Assembly: GCA_017442805.1 (NCBI GenBank)
Contig: JAFRZA010000013.1
Span: forward strand, 1 to 55,244
Origin: Erysipelotrichaceae bacterium
GTDB taxonomy: Bacteria; Bacillota_I; Bacilli_A; Erysipelotrichales; Erysipelotrichaceae
Direction of reading: 5' to 3'
Length of the DNA: 55,244 nucleotides
In this document: positions 15,566 through 24,026 of the stretch, one piece after another
Layout: each line of letters opens with the position of its first letter
Position numbering within the stretch: position 1 is the first letter of the stretch
The notes under the pieces: generated by a model
Told to the model about the DNA's origin: nothing
Database searches by the model: none
Seen by the model: only the letters and a program-made list of their open reading frames with translations
Program-made: the position numbers and the translations under genes

Positions 15566-16552
15566 ATGAAAAAACTCTTTGTAGTCTTATTAACGGTTTT
15601 ACTCGCAGTCTCAATGATCGGCTGTGAGAAGAAGCCCGAAGTCAAGGAAGTTAAGATTGGCGTTGCTATCTATCAGTTCAACGATAACTTCATGACTCTC
15701 TATCGTAACGACATCCAGAAGTACTTCGATGACCTCAACGCAAAGGATGCCAGTGTTCATTACACTGTCGAAATCGTTGACGGCGCCAACGACGTAAACA
15801 CTCAGACCGAACAGGTCAGAACCTTCATTTCCAAGGGTGTTGATGCTCTGATCGTTAACCTCGTTCAGACCACTTCTGATGCCTTAGCCAAGGAAGTTGT
15901 TGCTTCAGGTATTCCCTGCGTCTTCATCAACCGTGAAATCGCAGACTTCGAATACGGCGACAAGACCTGCTATGTCGGCGCTGATGCCAGAGACTCAGGC
16001 AGATACCAGGGCGAAATCATCTACAACGTTAAGGATCATGGCGACCTGAACGGTGACGGCACTGTTTCCTACATCATGATCATGGGTGACCCCGAGAACA
16101 CCGACGCTCAGTACAGAACCGAATTCTCCATCAAGAAGATGGAAGAATTAGGCGCAAAGGTTGAATGCTTATTCCAGCAGACCGGTAACTGGGACCAGGC
16201 TCAGGGCCAGGAACTCGTTGCCAATGCCTTAAGCACATTCGGCGATAAGATCGAAGTTGTCTTCTGCAACAACGACGGCATGGCCTTAGGCGCTTACCAG
16301 TCAATCGTCGCTGCCGGCAGAACTGTTGGCAAGGACATCTATCTGGTTGGCGTTGACGCCTTACCGGAATGCTGCCAGATGGTCAAGGACGGCACCATGA
16401 CCGGTACCGTTCTGAACGACGACGTCGGACAGGCTACTGCCGCTTGCGAAACCGTCTTAGGTTTACTGGCCGGCAAGGCTCCGGAAAAGAAGGTCAACTA
16501 CGTTCCTTACGTCATGGTTACTACGGAAAACGTTGACAACTATCTGAAATAA
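15566..16552 (+). CDS. mglB: Galactose/glucose ABC transporter substrate-binding lipoprotein
   Basis: The 328-aa protein has a lipobox MIGC (Cys20) and a periplasmic-binding-protein fold. A calcium-loop motif DLNGDGT at residues 160-166 matches the EF-hand-like site of galactose/glucose-binding protein. Other family signs are DALIVNLV, INREI and CNNDGMALGA. It captures hexose outside the cell and delivers it to MglAC. Codon use is biased and AT-richer than its neighbours, as expected for a strongly expressed gene. A strong hairpin separates it from mglA, which may keep its mRNA in excess over the membrane components. Confidence 0.93.
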   Translation: MKKLFVVLLTVLLAVSMIGCEKKPEVKEVKIGVAIYQFNDNFMTLYRNDIQKYFDDLNAKDASVHYTVEIVDGANDVNTQTEQVRTFISKGVDALIVNLVQTTSDALAKEVVASGIPCVFINREIADFEYGDKTCYVGADARDSGRYQGEIIYNVKDHGDLNGDGTVSYIMIMGDPENTDAQYRTEFSIKKMEELGAKVECLFQQTGNWDQAQGQELVANALSTFGDKIEVVFCNNDGMALGAYQSIVAAGRTVGKDIYLVGVDALPECCQMVKDGTMTGTVLNDDVGQATAACETVLGLLAGKAPEKKVNYVPYVMVTTENVDNYLK

Positions 16553-16571
16553 TCAACCGGAATGACTTTTT

Positions 16572-16604
16572 AAAGAGTTGCATGGGTTTCCCATGCAACT
16601 CTTT
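16572..16604 (+). terminator. Intercistronic hairpin between mglB and mglA
   Basis: A perfect 15-bp stem (AAAGAGTTGCATGGG paired with its complement) has a loop of only TTT. No T-run follows, so it is more likely a partial terminator or 3' stabiliser for mglB mRNA than a full stop. Confidence 0.75.
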
Positions 16605-16645
16605 GCCTTATTTGAAGGCGGCGTAAGCCGCAAGAGGAAGTATAT

Positions 16646-18157
16646 ATGTCAGAATACGTACTTGAAATGAAAAACATCTGCAAGGCCTTCCCGGGCGTTC
16701 AGGCGCTTAACAACGCCAACCTGGCTCTTAAAGCTGGTCATGTCCACGCCTTAATGGGAGAGAACGGTGCAGGTAAATCAACTTTGATGAAATGCCTTTT
16801 CGGCATTTACAAGAAAGACTCCGGACAGATCATCTACCAGGGCGAGGAAATCAACAACCGCGACCCCTTTGAAGCGCTGAACCGCGGCATCGCCATGGTT
16901 CACCAGGAACTGCTGCCGATCCCCGACCGCACGATTGCGGAAAACATCTATGTCGGCAGATATCCGGTAAAGAAGATCGGGCCGATCAAGGTGATCGACC
17001 ATAAGAAAATGTACAATGATGCTCAGGCACTGCTCGACGAACTGAACCTGAACTTCGATGCCCATGCCAAACTGGAAACGCTGACGGCATCGCAGATGCA
17101 GTTGGTCGAGATCTGCAAGGCCCTGAGCGCGGACGCCAAGATCGTCATTTTGGATGAGCCTACCGCATCACTGACCCTGAAGGAAGTCGACAAGCTCTTT
17201 GAGATCATCAGACAGCTGACTGAAAAGGGATGTGGTGTTATCTATATTTCCCATAAGATGGACGAGATCCTGCAGATCTCCGACGAAATCACCATCATGC
17301 GTGACGGTCAGTACATCGGTACCTGGGATGCCAGTGAGATGACGACCGACATGATCATTGAGAAGGAAGTCGGCCGTGAGCTCAAGAACCTCTATCCGCC
17401 CAAGATCAACACTCCGGGCGAACCGGTCTTTGAGGTAAAGGACTTCTGTTCCATTCACGAGCATTCCTTCCAGCACTGTTCCTTTGAAGCCAGGGACGGC
17501 GAGATCCTGGGCGTGGCCGGTCTGGTCGGCGCTCAGCGTACCGAACTGATGGAAGCCATCATGGGCTTAAGAGGAACGACTTCCGGCGAAGTATTCTTCA
17601 AGGGAAAGAAACTGAACATCAAGTCACCGAGCGACGCCATCAAGGAAGGCGTAACCCTGCTGACGGAAGACCGCCGCGGCAGCGGCATCTTCGGAGTTCT
17701 CTCGGTAGCTGACAACGTCGGCATCGCTTCTGTCAACGACTATCTGCTTTACCGGATGATGGTTGACCAGAAGAAGATCAATCAGATCGTTGACAAGAGC
17801 ATCGGTGAGCTCTCCATCAAGACCCCCAGCAAGAAGACGCAGATCCAGCACCTCTCCGGCGGTAACCAGCAGAAGGTCATCATCTCCCGCTGGCTGGCCA
17901 AGGATCCGGAAGTGCTGATCATGGACGAACCGACCCGGGGCATCGACGTCGGCGCCAAGTATGAAATCTACTCCATCATCGGCCGGCTGGCCAAGGAAGG
18001 CAAGACCATTATCATGGTCTCCAGCGAAATGCCCGAGCTGATCGGCGTCTGCGACCGCATCATGGTAATGTGCGAAGGCCAGATCACCGGTTTCGTTGAA
18101 GGTGAAGACATGAACCAGGAAAAGATCATGGAACTCTCGACCAAGTTCATTAAGTAA
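16646..18157 (+). CDS. mglA: Sugar ABC transporter ATPase with two ABC domains
   Basis: The 503-aa protein carries two ABC modules, as in MglA/RbsA. The first has Walker A GENGAGKST, a variant signature LTASQMQLVE and Walker B ILDEPTASLT. The second has the usual degenerate Walker A (GLVGAQRTE), a canonical LSGGNQQK signature and IMDEPTRGIDVG. It powers hexose import with MglB and MglC on the cytoplasmic face. It lies in the order mglB-mglA-mglC with 14 bases before the permease gene. AGAGGAAG precedes the ATG. Confidence 0.94.
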   Translation: MSEYVLEMKNICKAFPGVQALNNANLALKAGHVHALMGENGAGKSTLMKCLFGIYKKDSGQIIYQGEEINNRDPFEALNRGIAMVHQELLPIPDRTIAENIYVGRYPVKKIGPIKVIDHKKMYNDAQALLDELNLNFDAHAKLETLTASQMQLVEICKALSADAKIVILDEPTASLTLKEVDKLFEIIRQLTEKGCGVIYISHKMDEILQISDEITIMRDGQYIGTWDASEMTTDMIIEKEVGRELKNLYPPKINTPGEPVFEVKDFCSIHEHSFQHCSFEARDGEILGVAGLVGAQRTELMEAIMGLRGTTSGEVFFKGKKLNIKSPSDAIKEGVTLLTEDRRGSGIFGVLSVADNVGIASVNDYLLYRMMVDQKKINQIVDKSIGELSIKTPSKKTQIQHLSGGNQQKVIISRWLAKDPEVLIMDEPTRGIDVGAKYEIYSIIGRLAKEGKTIIMVSSEMPELIGVCDRIMVMCEGQITGFVEGEDMNQEKIMELSTKFIK

Positions 18158-18171
18158 TAAGAGGTAAGCAT

Positions 18172-19179
18172 ATGAAAGAAAATAAGTTCAATCTCAAGAA
18201 AGTTGGCAACTTCCTGATTAACAACGGCGTTGTCATCCTGATCATCATTTCCGCCATCATCGTCGGCGTTGACAACCCGAACTTCTTCGGCAAGTACAAC
18301 ATCAAGAACCTGCTGATGAACGTTTCCGTACGCGCGGTCATCGCCTTCGGCATCGCGGCCGTTCTGATCATGAGAAACAATGACCTTTCCGCCGGACGCC
18401 AGGTCGGCTTTGCCGGCTGTATCGCGGCTACTCTGCTTCAGAAAGCCGACTATGTCCAGAAGGTCTATCCGAATCTGCCGCCTCTGAACATGTGGCTGGT
18501 ATGCGCGCTGCTGATGATCGGCTTTGCCCTGACCTTCGGTCTGATCAACGGCCTGGTCGTCTCCAAGATGCACGTCCCCGCCTTCATCGGAACCTACGGC
18601 ATGCAGACCGTCATCTACGGCATCTGCCTGGTCTATACCGGCGCTCAGCCGATCGGCGGTCTGATCGACAAGTATACCGACTGGGCAGCGGGCTCATTCC
18701 TGGGTCTGGACTTCGTGCCTAACCTGGGCGTCGTGGCTCTGCTGGTAGGCCTGTTCATCTGGTTCCTGTTCAACCACACGCCTTTCGGCAAGAAGATGTA
18801 CGCCATCGGCGGCAACCCCAACGCCGCTTCCGTTTCCGGCATCAACATTGACCGCATGACCATCCTGTCCTACATGCTGGCAGCGGCCCTGTTTGCTCTG
18901 GCCGGCTTCATGCTCGGCGCCAAGGCCGGCGGCACCAGCGCGGCTCTGGCAGCCGGCTACGAGCTGTTCGCCATCGCCGGCTGTACCATCGGCGGCGTTT
19001 CCACCAACGGCGGTATCGGTAAGGTTTCCGGCATCATCATCGGTGTTCTCGTCTTCGAGATCCTGAAGATCGAAATGCAGTTCGTCGGCGTCGACGTTGC
19101 CTACACCTATGTCGTTCAGGGCATCGTCATCGTCATCGCCATCGCTCTGGATATCCGCAAGTACATCGCCAGAAAGTAA
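18172..19179 (+). CDS. mglC: Galactoside/sugar ABC transporter permease
   Basis: The 335-aa integral membrane protein has eight or more hydrophobic segments and the family motif for contact with the ATPase (TPFGKKMYAIGGNPNAA), together with AGRQVGFAGCIAA and TIGGVSTNGGIGKVSG. It forms the homodimeric pore of the mgl importer. A small membrane protein starts on the last base of its stop codon (TAATG). Confidence 0.94.
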   Translation: MKENKFNLKKVGNFLINNGVVILIIISAIIVGVDNPNFFGKYNIKNLLMNVSVRAVIAFGIAAVLIMRNNDLSAGRQVGFAGCIAATLLQKADYVQKVYPNLPPLNMWLVCALLMIGFALTFGLINGLVVSKMHVPAFIGTYGMQTVIYGICLVYTGAQPIGGLIDKYTDWAAGSFLGLDFVPNLGVVALLVGLFIWFLFNHTPFGKKMYAIGGNPNAASVSGINIDRMTILSYMLAAALFALAGFMLGAKAGGTSAALAAGYELFAIAGCTIGGVSTNGGIGKVSGIIIGVLVFEILKIEMQFVGVDVAYTYVVQGIVIVIAIALDIRKYIARK

Positions 19180-19382
19180 TGGAAGAAGAAAAGAAGGAAG
19201 AGCAGTTTTCTTCCCCGAAGCAGCTGTTTGAGCACAATCAGCAGAAGATCATCGAACGGAAGGAAAGGTATTACGATAAGATCATCGAATCCCTTCACCT
19301 ATCTACCTGGAAGCTGGACCTTCTGGTCGTGGTGCTGATCGTGATCGTCATCCTGATCTTCATCTTCGGATCCCACAAATGA
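19179..19382 (+). CDS. Small C-terminally anchored membrane protein
   Basis: The 67-aa protein has a charged, helical N-terminal half (about residues 1-43, rich in Glu and Lys) and one C-terminal membrane segment (about 46-64) ending in GSHK. No family is recognised. It overlaps the mglC stop by one base and precedes the operon terminator, so it is translated with the transporter. It might be a small accessory of the importer, but that rests on position only. Confidence 0.7.
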   Translation: MEEEKKEEQFSSPKQLFEHNQQKIIERKERYYDKIIESLHLSTWKLDLLVVVLIVIVILIFIFGSHK

Positions 19383-19387
19383 CAGAC

Positions 19388-19407
19388 AAAGGGGCTTTGC
19401 CCCTTTT
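19388..19407 (+). terminator. Terminator of mgl operon
   Basis: The stem AAAGGGGC/GCCCCTTT with loop TTT runs into TTCTTCTT. Confidence 0.85.
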
Positions 19408-19425
19408 CTTCTTGCTTCGAGCCGT

Positions 19426-19450
19426 AAAAAGAAGGGCCTTACGCCCTTCT
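19426..19450 (-). terminator. Terminator of mgtA/mgtE-like operon
   Basis: On the minus strand the 8-bp stem AGAAGGGC/GCCCTTCT with a 5-base loop is followed by a T run. It lies 30 bases past the stop of the gene at 19480. Confidence 0.85.
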
Positions 19451-19479
19451 TCCCTTAAGAATTATAGTTTAATTATCCG

Positions 19480-20499
19480 TCAGTCTTTCCGGCCGCGGGG
19501 AGCGAAGTAGAGACCCAGCAGGCTCATGGCCGCGCCGCCTACCAGCAGGATGATGAAGGCGGTCTCCCGGCTGATGTCTTCAGCGGAGCTGCCGTGGCCG
19601 ATCAGGGAAGCGGCGATGGTCAGCAGGACGCCGATCACCAGCATGGCCAGCCAGCTGCGGCTTTCCTTTTCCGTCTGCGGTTCAGCGGCTTCGGGCTGCT
19701 CGTCGATCTCGTCGAAGGAGATCTCCGCCAGATCCTGGGCAGTAATGACGCCGAGGACTTCATTGGTCCTTTCCGAAAGGACCGGAATGGAGTCTTCATC
19801 GTAGTCGATCAGCTTGTCCAGCGACTCGTCATTGATGATCTGATCGGCGTAGACATAAGGATATGAGGAGATGACCGCGGCCTCGAGGTCCTCCTCGCTT
19901 TTGGCGATCAGCAGGTCTCTGAGGTCAATGGCGCCGTGCAGGGTGTCGTTTTCATTGAGAAGATAGATGGTGCCGATGTTGTCGTTTTCCTTGGCCTGCT
20001 CAACCAGGGACTTCATGGTTTCCTTCAGGGACAGTCCGGTGCGGACGGCGATGAAGTTGGTGGTCATCAGCGAGCCGAACTGGTTGTCGGCGTAGGAGTT
20101 GATCAGTTCGATGTCTTCCTTGGCTTCCGGCTCGATCAGGCCGATGATCTCCTTGGCCTTGCGGTCGCTCAGTTCTTCCAGGATGTCGGCAGCGTCGTCG
20201 GCATCCATTTCCTCCAGGATGTCAGCCGCCTGGTCAGCTTCCAGTTCGGCGAAGTATTTGTCGACGTCCTCGTCGATGTAGGCAAAGACATCTGAGGTCT
20301 TCTCGATGCCCAGGGAGTCATACAGGTGCTTTCTTTCCCTGGGGGTCAGGTAGCTCAGCGCCGCGGCGATGTCGTTATCATGATAGTAGGAAAGCGCCGT
20401 GGCCAGCTTCTTGCGGTCGGGCGTCTTGCGGACCAGGTCGAATATCTCCTGCGTATAGTATCTTTCATCCACGATTTCTTCGTTTTTCATTTCGGTCAT
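19480..20499 (-). CDS. MgtE-like protein lacking the transport domain
   Basis: The 339-aa protein has the MgtE N-domain of acidic helical repeats (about residues 15-135, including AADILEEMDADDAADILEEL) and a CBS pair (about 140-262). After these it carries only two predicted membrane helices (about 283-301 and 314-332). True MgtE Mg2+ channels follow the CBS pair with five helices that form the pore; that part is missing. It therefore probably senses Mg2+ or nucleotides at the membrane rather than conducting ions. It is 13 bases downstream of an MgtA-type ATPase, which it may regulate. Confidence 0.85.
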   Translation of the reverse strand: MTEMKNEEIVDERYYTQEIFDLVRKTPDRKKLATALSYYHDNDIAAALSYLTPRERKHLYDSLGIEKTSDVFAYIDEDVDKYFAELEADQAADILEEMDADDAADILEELSDRKAKEIIGLIEPEAKEDIELINSYADNQFGSLMTTNFIAVRTGLSLKETMKSLVEQAKENDNIGTIYLLNENDTLHGAIDLRDLLIAKSEEDLEAAVISSYPYVYADQIINDESLDKLIDYDEDSIPVLSERTNEVLGVITAQDLAEISFDEIDEQPEAAEPQTEKESRSWLAMLVIGVLLTIAASLIGHGSSAEDISRETAFIILLVGGAAMSLLGLYFAPRGRKD

Positions 20500-20512
20500 T
20501 GTTGCTTACCTC

Positions 20513-23131
20513 CTATATCCATTCTCCGTTTATCTTGATGTATATCTTCTTGATGATCTGCGCCAGTACCAGATACACCAGCAACAGCAGCGCCATCCAT
20601 AAGCCGTAGCTTCCCGGAACGATGCCCATGTCGAAGATCAGGGCGACGGCCGTCATGCCGATCAGCAGGGTGATGATGATCACGGCCACGCTGGACAGGT
20701 AGAGCTGCGGCGAGGCGTTGGCCTGAATGAAGGGTATTTTGTGCGTTCTGATGGTGTGGATGACCATGGTCTGGGAAATGACGACGAACATGAACCAGCC
20801 GCACTGGAAGTATTCGGCCTTTCCGGGTTCATCATAACGGAAGACGAACCACAGTACCGCAAAGCACAGCACGTCGAGAACCGTTGACAGCAGTCCGAAG
20901 TAGACCATGAACTTCCTGATGCCCTCGACATTCCACTTCTTGGGCTTTTCGATGTATTCCTTCTCAACGTTGTCAAACGGCATGCCCCGCTGGGCGAAGT
21001 CGTTGAGGATGTTCTGAACCAGGATGTGCACCGGATTCAGCGGCAAAAACGGCAGCGCCAGCGAGGCGATCAGTACGGATAACATGTTGCCGAAGTTTCC
21101 GGAGATTGCCATCTTGAGATACTTGTTCATGTTGGCGAAGGTTCTCCGGCCTTCCATGACGCCGTCTTCCAACACCTGCAGGTCCTTTTCCAGTAAGATG
21201 ATGTCCGCGACTTCCTTGGCGATGTCGACGGCGGTGTCGACGGAAATGCCGACGTCGGCCTGCTTCAGCGGCGGGGAGTCGTTGATGCCGTCACCCATGT
21301 AGCCCACGGTATGCCCCTGCGACTGCATGGTAGCGACGATCCTCTTCTTCTGCATCGGGTTGAGCTTGGCGAAGACGAATGCTTTGTCGCAGGCTTCCTT
21401 AAGTTCTTCATCGCTCATCGCCTCAACAGCGACGCCGTTATAGGTATAAGTGACATCGATGCCTAAGCGCTTGGCGACGGCCACGGCGACGCCTTCGGCA
21501 TCACCGGTCAGCACCACGGTGCGGATGCCGCTTTCCTTAAGATGATCCAATGCCGGCTTGGCGGACTCTTTCGGGGGATCCAGGAAGCCGATGAAGCCCA
21601 GCAGCACCATGTCCTTTTCATCGTCAATGCCGAAGCTGTCGACATCGTGAATGTCATTCTTCTGGGCCACGGCGATGACCCGGATGCCCTGGCGGCCGTT
21701 TTCCTCGGCCACGTTGCGGGCAATTCTGAGCCAGCCTTCGTTTATCTCTTCCGCCTTGCCGTTGATGTCGACGTAGCGGCAGCGGCTGATGACTTCGTCA
21801 ACGGCGCCCTTGGTAATAAGCTGACGCTTGACGTTCTTGTCGCGCATGACTACCGACATCATCCGTCTTGAGAAGTCGAACGGTATCTCGTCCTCGCGGA
21901 CGTATTCTCTCTTAAGCCGGCTCAGGCCTTCCTTCTCGCCTCTGGCGATGATGGCCTTGTCCATCAGATTCTTCATTCCCGTCTGGAAGTAAGCGTTCAG
22001 GAAGGCGTGAGAGAGCACTCTGATGTCCTCCTCGCCCTTGGGGTTGAGATATTTTTCCAGGATGACCTGGTCTTCAGTAAGCGTTCCGGTCTTGTCGGTG
22101 CACAGCACGTCCATTTCGCCGAAGGTCTGAATGGCGCCCAGGCGCTTGACGATGGTCTTCTTTTTGCTCATGGAGATGGCGCCCTTGGCTAATGAAGATG
22201 TCATTATTACCGGCAGCATCTCCGGCATCAGGCCCACGGCGATGGTAATGCCGAACATCAGGGAATCCAGCCAGCTGTTCTTGGTCAAAAGGTTGGCAGC
22301 GAAGATAACCGGGATCATCACCAGCATGAAGCGGATGAGCAGCTTTGAAATGGAGTCCATGTTTTCATCAAAGGTACTCTTGGTATTTTCCGAGGACAGC
22401 GACTTGGCCATTGAGCCGAAGTAGGTGTAATTGCCGGTGGTCAGGATGACCGCCTTGGCGCTGCCGGAAACGACGTTGGAGCCCATGAAGCCGATGTTGG
22501 CCAGTTCGGTTATGTCATCGAACTGACCGCATTCCGTGAGTTTTTCCACCGGCACGGATTCGCCGGTCAACTGGGCCTGGTCGATGAACAGGTCCTTGAG
22601 GTCGTAGAAGCGCACGTCGCCGGGTATCATGTCGCCGGCACCCAGCTTGACGATGTCTCCCGGCAGGGCGTCCTCGATGCTGATGGAGACGGTATAGCCG
22701 TTACGGACGACCTCGATGGTGTTGGAGATCATCTTCTGCAGGGCCCTGGCGGCGTTGTTGCTTTTCTCCGATTGAACGAAGGAGACCGCTGAGGAAATGG
22801 CCACGATGATCAGTAACATCGCGAAGGTGGCGTAGCTGGCCTTTTCAGCCATGATGACGTCGGTAACGTAAGTCACTCCGGAGACCGCCAGCAGGACGAT
22901 GTTAAAGGGGTTGATCACGGCATCGCGCAGGCGGATGATCAGCGTGTTTTCGTTATTCTGGTTGATGATGTTCTTGCCGTACTTTTCCGTGCCCTCGGCA
23001 ATCTGCCGGCTGTCAAGACCGCCGTTGTCAATGCCAAAGGACTCAAAGAGCTGCTCCCGGCTCATCCGGGCATACTCGATGAGTTTCTTTTCGACAAGCT
23101 TGCTGTCGGCATTGTTTCTGTTCTTTGCCAT
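20513..23131 (-). CDS. mgtA: P-type ATPase, MgtA/MgtB-like Mg2+ transporter
   Basis: The 872-aa protein has the full P-type core: TGES at 189-192, the phosphorylation motif DKTGTLT with Asp346, and the hinge motif GDGINDSPPL. GLMPEMLPVIM (about 300-310) in membrane helix 4 is the type IIIB Mg2+ ATPase signature. It would move Mg2+ into the cell using ATP, although the metal is inferred from family. The ribosome site AAAGGGGG lies inside the 3' arm of a terminator-like hairpin ending at the ATG, so expression is probably gated by the leader. The MgtE-like gene follows. Confidence 0.9.
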   Translation of the reverse strand: MAKNRNNADSKLVEKKLIEYARMSREQLFESFGIDNGGLDSRQIAEGTEKYGKNIINQNNENTLIIRLRDAVINPFNIVLLAVSGVTYVTDVIMAEKASYATFAMLLIIVAISSAVSFVQSEKSNNAARALQKMISNTIEVVRNGYTVSISIEDALPGDIVKLGAGDMIPGDVRFYDLKDLFIDQAQLTGESVPVEKLTECGQFDDITELANIGFMGSNVVSGSAKAVILTTGNYTYFGSMAKSLSSENTKSTFDENMDSISKLLIRFMLVMIPVIFAANLLTKNSWLDSLMFGITIAVGLMPEMLPVIMTSSLAKGAISMSKKKTIVKRLGAIQTFGEMDVLCTDKTGTLTEDQVILEKYLNPKGEEDIRVLSHAFLNAYFQTGMKNLMDKAIIARGEKEGLSRLKREYVREDEIPFDFSRRMMSVVMRDKNVKRQLITKGAVDEVISRCRYVDINGKAEEINEGWLRIARNVAEENGRQGIRVIAVAQKNDIHDVDSFGIDDEKDMVLLGFIGFLDPPKESAKPALDHLKESGIRTVVLTGDAEGVAVAVAKRLGIDVTYTYNGVAVEAMSDEELKEACDKAFVFAKLNPMQKKRIVATMQSQGHTVGYMGDGINDSPPLKQADVGISVDTAVDIAKEVADIILLEKDLQVLEDGVMEGRRTFANMNKYLKMAISGNFGNMLSVLIASLALPFLPLNPVHILVQNILNDFAQRGMPFDNVEKEYIEKPKKWNVEGIRKFMVYFGLLSTVLDVLCFAVLWFVFRYDEPGKAEYFQCGWFMFVVISQTMVIHTIRTHKIPFIQANASPQLYLSSVAVIIITLLIGMTAVALIFDMGIVPGSYGLWMALLLLVYLVLAQIIKKIYIKINGEWI

Positions 23132-23269
23132 ATAAAAAGCCCCCTTTCGTTCAGGCGGCTTTTCTGTCGGTTAAAACTGCTGTTTACCTTCAGCACAGCC
23201 GCCGTAAATATTCAAGTTTCTACTGTGATAATCGGTAGTCTGCGACATGCTGAAGTTACTCCTTTTTCT
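23132..23269 (-). promoter_or_regulatory. Structured 5' leader with terminator and antiterminator (riboswitch-like)
   Basis: On the minus strand, a stem CTTCAGCA/TGCTGAAG (23248-23255 with 23188-23195) encloses about 52 bases with a further small hairpin. Inside it lies GGCGGCT (23197-23203). This is perfectly complementary to AGCCGCC (23154-23160), which is the 5' arm of a terminator (AAAAGCC.. paired with ..GGCTTTT, 23135-23163) whose T-run touches the ATG and whose 3' arm holds the ribosome site. The two pairings exclude each other. The 5' AAAGGAGTA and the inner TTTACGGC faintly recall the yybP-ykoY manganese class. No M-box consensus is seen, and the class is unassigned. Confidence 0.65.
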
Positions 23270-23275
23270 GCCTAA

Positions 23276-23305
23276 ATTATACTTCACAGACGGAAATGGC
23301 GTAAA
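23276..23305 (-). promoter_or_regulatory. mgtA leader promoter
   Basis: On the minus strand a perfect TATAAT (23276-23281) is preceded by TTTACG 18 bases upstream. Transcription would start near 23269, giving a leader of about 138 bases. Confidence 0.6.
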
Positions 23306-23422
23306 CCCTTTCAGGCCTTATCCTTGCGGAAATCGGCCAATCTGAAAAGGCAGATTTCTGTATGAAAGGAAAGACTCTACTGTATAATGAAATTACGGAT
23401 GACTCCTGAAAGGAGCGATAAC

Positions 23423-23995
23423 ATGACTAATGTCTACAGTCACTGCCCGGAAATGGAAAATGACCGGTTCCGGCTTCGTCCGGTAAGGAAAAAGGACGCA
23501 GAAGATCTCCTTAAGGTCTACAGTGACAGAAACGCCCTGCCGTTTTTCAACAGCGATAACTGCCACGGCGACAATTTCTATTACCCGACACTGGAAAGAA
23601 TGGAGCAGGCCATAGACTTCTGGCTCAGTTCATACGAAAACGGCTGGTTTGTCCGCTGGTCGGTCATTGACAAGACCATCAGTCAGGCGATTGGAACCAT
23701 TGAGGTGTTCAGGCGCCAGGCGGATGATGACTTCAATGACGTCGGGGTACTGAGACTGGACGTCAGAAGCGATTATGAAAGAGCGGAGATCCTGGAAGAG
23801 CTTCTGAGGCTGTTTGTGCCGCAGGCCTATGAGTTATTCGGCTGCCGGGAGATTATCACCAAGGTGCCGTTATACGCCCTGGAGCGCCTGCAGGCGGCTC
23901 AGAGAGCGGGCTTTGAGAAGTCGGAAAGCCTGCTGATCGGCACGTATGACCACTACCCCTACAACAACTACTGGATGATAAGAAAGAGCAGATGA
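23423..23995 (+). CDS. GNAT family N-acetyltransferase
   Basis: The 190-aa protein has a RimJ/RimL-like beginning (RFRLRPVRKKDAEDLLKVY) and a GNAT core, with IGTIEVF and a C-terminal ALERLQAAQRAGFEKSE motif. The acetyl-CoA pyrophosphate loop is not a clean R/QxxGxG/A, so activity is less certain. The start at 23423 is chosen because AAAGGAG lies 7 bases upstream; an earlier in-frame ATG lacks a ribosome site. Substrate unknown. A nucleoside hydrolase gene follows after 31 bases. Confidence 0.75.
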   Translation: MTNVYSHCPEMENDRFRLRPVRKKDAEDLLKVYSDRNALPFFNSDNCHGDNFYYPTLERMEQAIDFWLSSYENGWFVRWSVIDKTISQAIGTIEVFRRQADDDFNDVGVLRLDVRSDYERAEILEELLRLFVPQAYELFGCREIITKVPLYALERLQAAQRAGFEKSESLLIGTYDHYPYNNYWMIRKSR

Positions 23996-24026
23996 ACCGG
24001 CGCGCAGAGCGCATAAGGAGAACGAT

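Noticed and set aside
19480..20499. Full MgtE magnesium channel
   Set aside because: The five-helix pore domain is missing; only two hydrophobic segments follow the CBS pair before the stop and terminator.
23132..23269. Naming the mgtA leader an M-box or yybP-ykoY riboswitch
   Set aside because: The conserved M-box core is not seen, and the yybP-ykoY likeness is limited to a short 5' segment and one ACGGC-like piece. Listed as unassigned.
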